The notes under the pieces are model-generated. The model did not search any database. It was not told the origin of the DNA and saw nothing but the letters and a program-made list of their open reading frames with translations. DNA of 14,634 bases from Bacteroidales bacterium (lineage in GTDB: Bacteria > Bacteroidota > Bacteroidia > Bacteroidales > UBA7960), in assembly GCA_007122505.1 (NCBI GenBank), contig SKTQ01000294.1:1-14634 (forward strand), given 5' to 3'. Shown here in pieces: positions 13,455 through 14,634 of this stretch (positions within the stretch are counted from its first letter, which is position 1; every line of letters starts with the position of its first letter). Made by a program: the position numbers and the translations under genes.

Positions 13455-14624
13455 ATGAAGATCAGGATCCGGTTGGTTGCCTTCAGGGATGCCCCGAAGG
13501 AAGTCTATGAGCAGGCCAGAAACAGGCTCATTGAATGCTTCCCAATTATACACCTGGCATTTGTTGAAGAGGCCCCTGATGCAATATGCTTTGCCAGTGG
13601 GGGCTCCGAGCAATTGGCTGTCTCTCTGATGGAGCCCGGACGGTTTTACCTGCTGCTGGCAGGTGATCAGGGAAACGCCTATGCCGCAGCCACTGAAGTT
13701 AAAGCATGGGCTGATCTAAACGGGCGATCCACGAAACTTGTTACCATCAAACAGGCCATGGAAGACAAAATCCTCGATCGCTTGGCGGGTGTCAACCAAG
13801 CCCGGCATCAGCTGCAACACCAAAAAGCTGCTTTGATAGGGGAGGTGTCACATTGGCTTGTCGCTTCACATTTTCCATTATCTTTGGTCCGGGATCGTTT
13901 TGGGATCAAGATGATTCATCTGCCATGGAAAACCTTGCCCGATTACCTCGAGCATCCGCCAGACGAAGAGTTTTTGAATGTTTTTGCTGAAAGCAAAAAA
14001 AAGGATTTTGAAAAAGAAGCCCGCATCCACACCTTTTTACAACACATCGTTCAGGAATACCAATTGGATGGTGTTACTGTGGAATGCTTTTCCATGGTTA
14101 AAGACAGGGGGGCAACGGCCTGTCTTTCTCTTGCGTTATTGAACAGCCGCAATATTTTGGCTGCATGTGAGGGTGATTTGGTTAGCCTGACAGGTATGAT
14201 GGTCACCAGGGCATTAACAAGACATGTTCCCTGGATGGCCAATATAGCATCCATCAATCACGATCATGTGCTTTTTGCCCATTGTACCGCTCCCTTAAAT
14301 GTTGTTCGCGCTTATTCATTACCCAGCCATTTTGAAACTGATAAATCTGCGGCGGTGCAGGGTGATTTGGACATGGAAGATGTGACGATTTACCGCCTCA
14401 ATGCTCAACTGAACAAAGCTTATATTGCAGAAGGAAGGATTGTTGCCAGACCTAAGCATGCTTTTGCTTGCCGCACGCAAGTCGAAGTAGCTCTTTCTCC
14501 GGAAGACTTGCATGCATTGCGTGAACATCCTCTGGGTAATCACCATCTTATTATTCCGGGCAGGTATGGAGACTTGTTTCGCTGGTTTGGATGGGTCTCC
14601 GGGGTTCAGGCAATACAAGGATAA
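13455..14624 (+). CDS. L-fucose/L-arabinose isomerase-like protein
   Basis: A 389-residue protein related to the C-terminal part of L-fucose/L-arabinose isomerases; it matches the general pattern of a little-studied 'fucose isomerase-like' family. Recognisable stretches are 'VTVECFSMV' (207-215), 'AACEGDLVSLTGMMVTRALT' (236-255), 'HCTAPLNVVRAYSLPSHFET' (276-295), 'ACRTQVEVAL' and 'HPLGNHHLIIPG' (358-369). Glu210, Glu239 or Asp241, His276 and His363/364 are plausible ligands for the metal that aldose-ketose isomerases use; this assignment is inference. The N-terminal half (1-200) is divergent. The frame is open from 13389, but the ATG at 13455 avoids overlap with the thiamine-binding gene and starts the first strand (MKIRIRLVAF). 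Substrate unknown. The gene ends 10 bases before the window edge. Confidence 0.75.
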   Translation: MKIRIRLVAFRDAPKEVYEQARNRLIECFPIIHLAFVEEAPDAICFASGGSEQLAVSLMEPGRFYLLLAGDQGNAYAAATEVKAWADLNGRSTKLVTIKQAMEDKILDRLAGVNQARHQLQHQKAALIGEVSHWLVASHFPLSLVRDRFGIKMIHLPWKTLPDYLEHPPDEEFLNVFAESKKKDFEKEARIHTFLQHIVQEYQLDGVTVECFSMVKDRGATACLSLALLNSRNILAACEGDLVSLTGMMVTRALTRHVPWMANIASINHDHVLFAHCTAPLNVVRAYSLPSHFETDKSAAVQGDLDMEDVTIYRLNAQLNKAYIAEGRIVARPKHAFACRTQVEVALSPEDLHALREHPLGNHHLIIPGRYGDLFRWFGWVSGVQAIQG

Positions 14625-14634
14625 GACGTCAAAA

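Noticed and set aside
1..14634. Defence system, mobile element or CRISPR array
   Set aside because: No transposase, integrase, restriction, toxin-antitoxin or Cas-like proteins and no regular repeats were seen; the content is core and envelope genes.

Overview
The window looks like a chromosomal segment of a member of the Bacteroidota, most likely Bacteroidales-like. Four things point there. Several genes have promoters of the Bacteroidota type (TTG, 19-20 bases, TAnnTTTG) and Shine-Dalgarno sequences are scarce. It carries a GldI-like FKBP lipoprotein. It has a split 5'-nucleotidase, with separate C-terminal and metallophosphatase genes. Its XRE regulator has the C-terminal 'YTDGTF' tail that I associate with this phylum. 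Most of the window is core genome; no CRISPR array, phage, IS element, rRNA or tRNA was recognised.

Layout. At 83-556 (+) lies a small XRE-type regulator, convergent with ndk (1085-585, -). From 1263 to about 5881 (+) runs a tight group: nrnA (DHH/DHHA1 oligoribonuclease/pAp phosphatase), then three consecutive lipoproteins with one, two and three FKBP domains, then lgt, which makes the diacylglyceryl modification on lipoproteins like these three. From 11662 down to 5911 everything is on the minus strand: the C-terminal half of a 5'-nucleotidase (lipoprotein), the metallophosphatase half (Tat signal), dnaA, a low-molecular-weight tyrosine phosphatase, a possible 25-codon ORF coupled to it, a serine/threonine dehydratase or racemase, and an RsmI-like SAM methyltransferase. 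From 12070 to the end (+) come an OmpR-type response regulator, the wrecked remains of its histidine kinase, an MTH1187-type thiamine-binding protein, and a fucose/arabinose-isomerase-like protein.

How the genes work together. The FKBP-lgt block looks like an envelope protein-folding unit: three lipid-anchored prolyl isomerases (the first probably catalytically degenerate) beside the enzyme that lipidates them. The two nucleotidase halves overlap by one base (TAATG) and probably form one periplasmic nucleotide-salvage enzyme. The response regulator is now an orphan, because its partner kinase survives only as an N-terminal stub with in-frame stops and no HAMP, HisKA or ATPase region. The thiamine-binding and isomerase-like genes share a promoter and form the least-explained pair here.

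Most of the window is ordinary. The items most worth following are the 1-2-3 FKBP series, the truncated kinase, the thiamine-binder/isomerase pair, a Ser in place of the first Walker A Gly in DnaA, and two candidate small ORFs.
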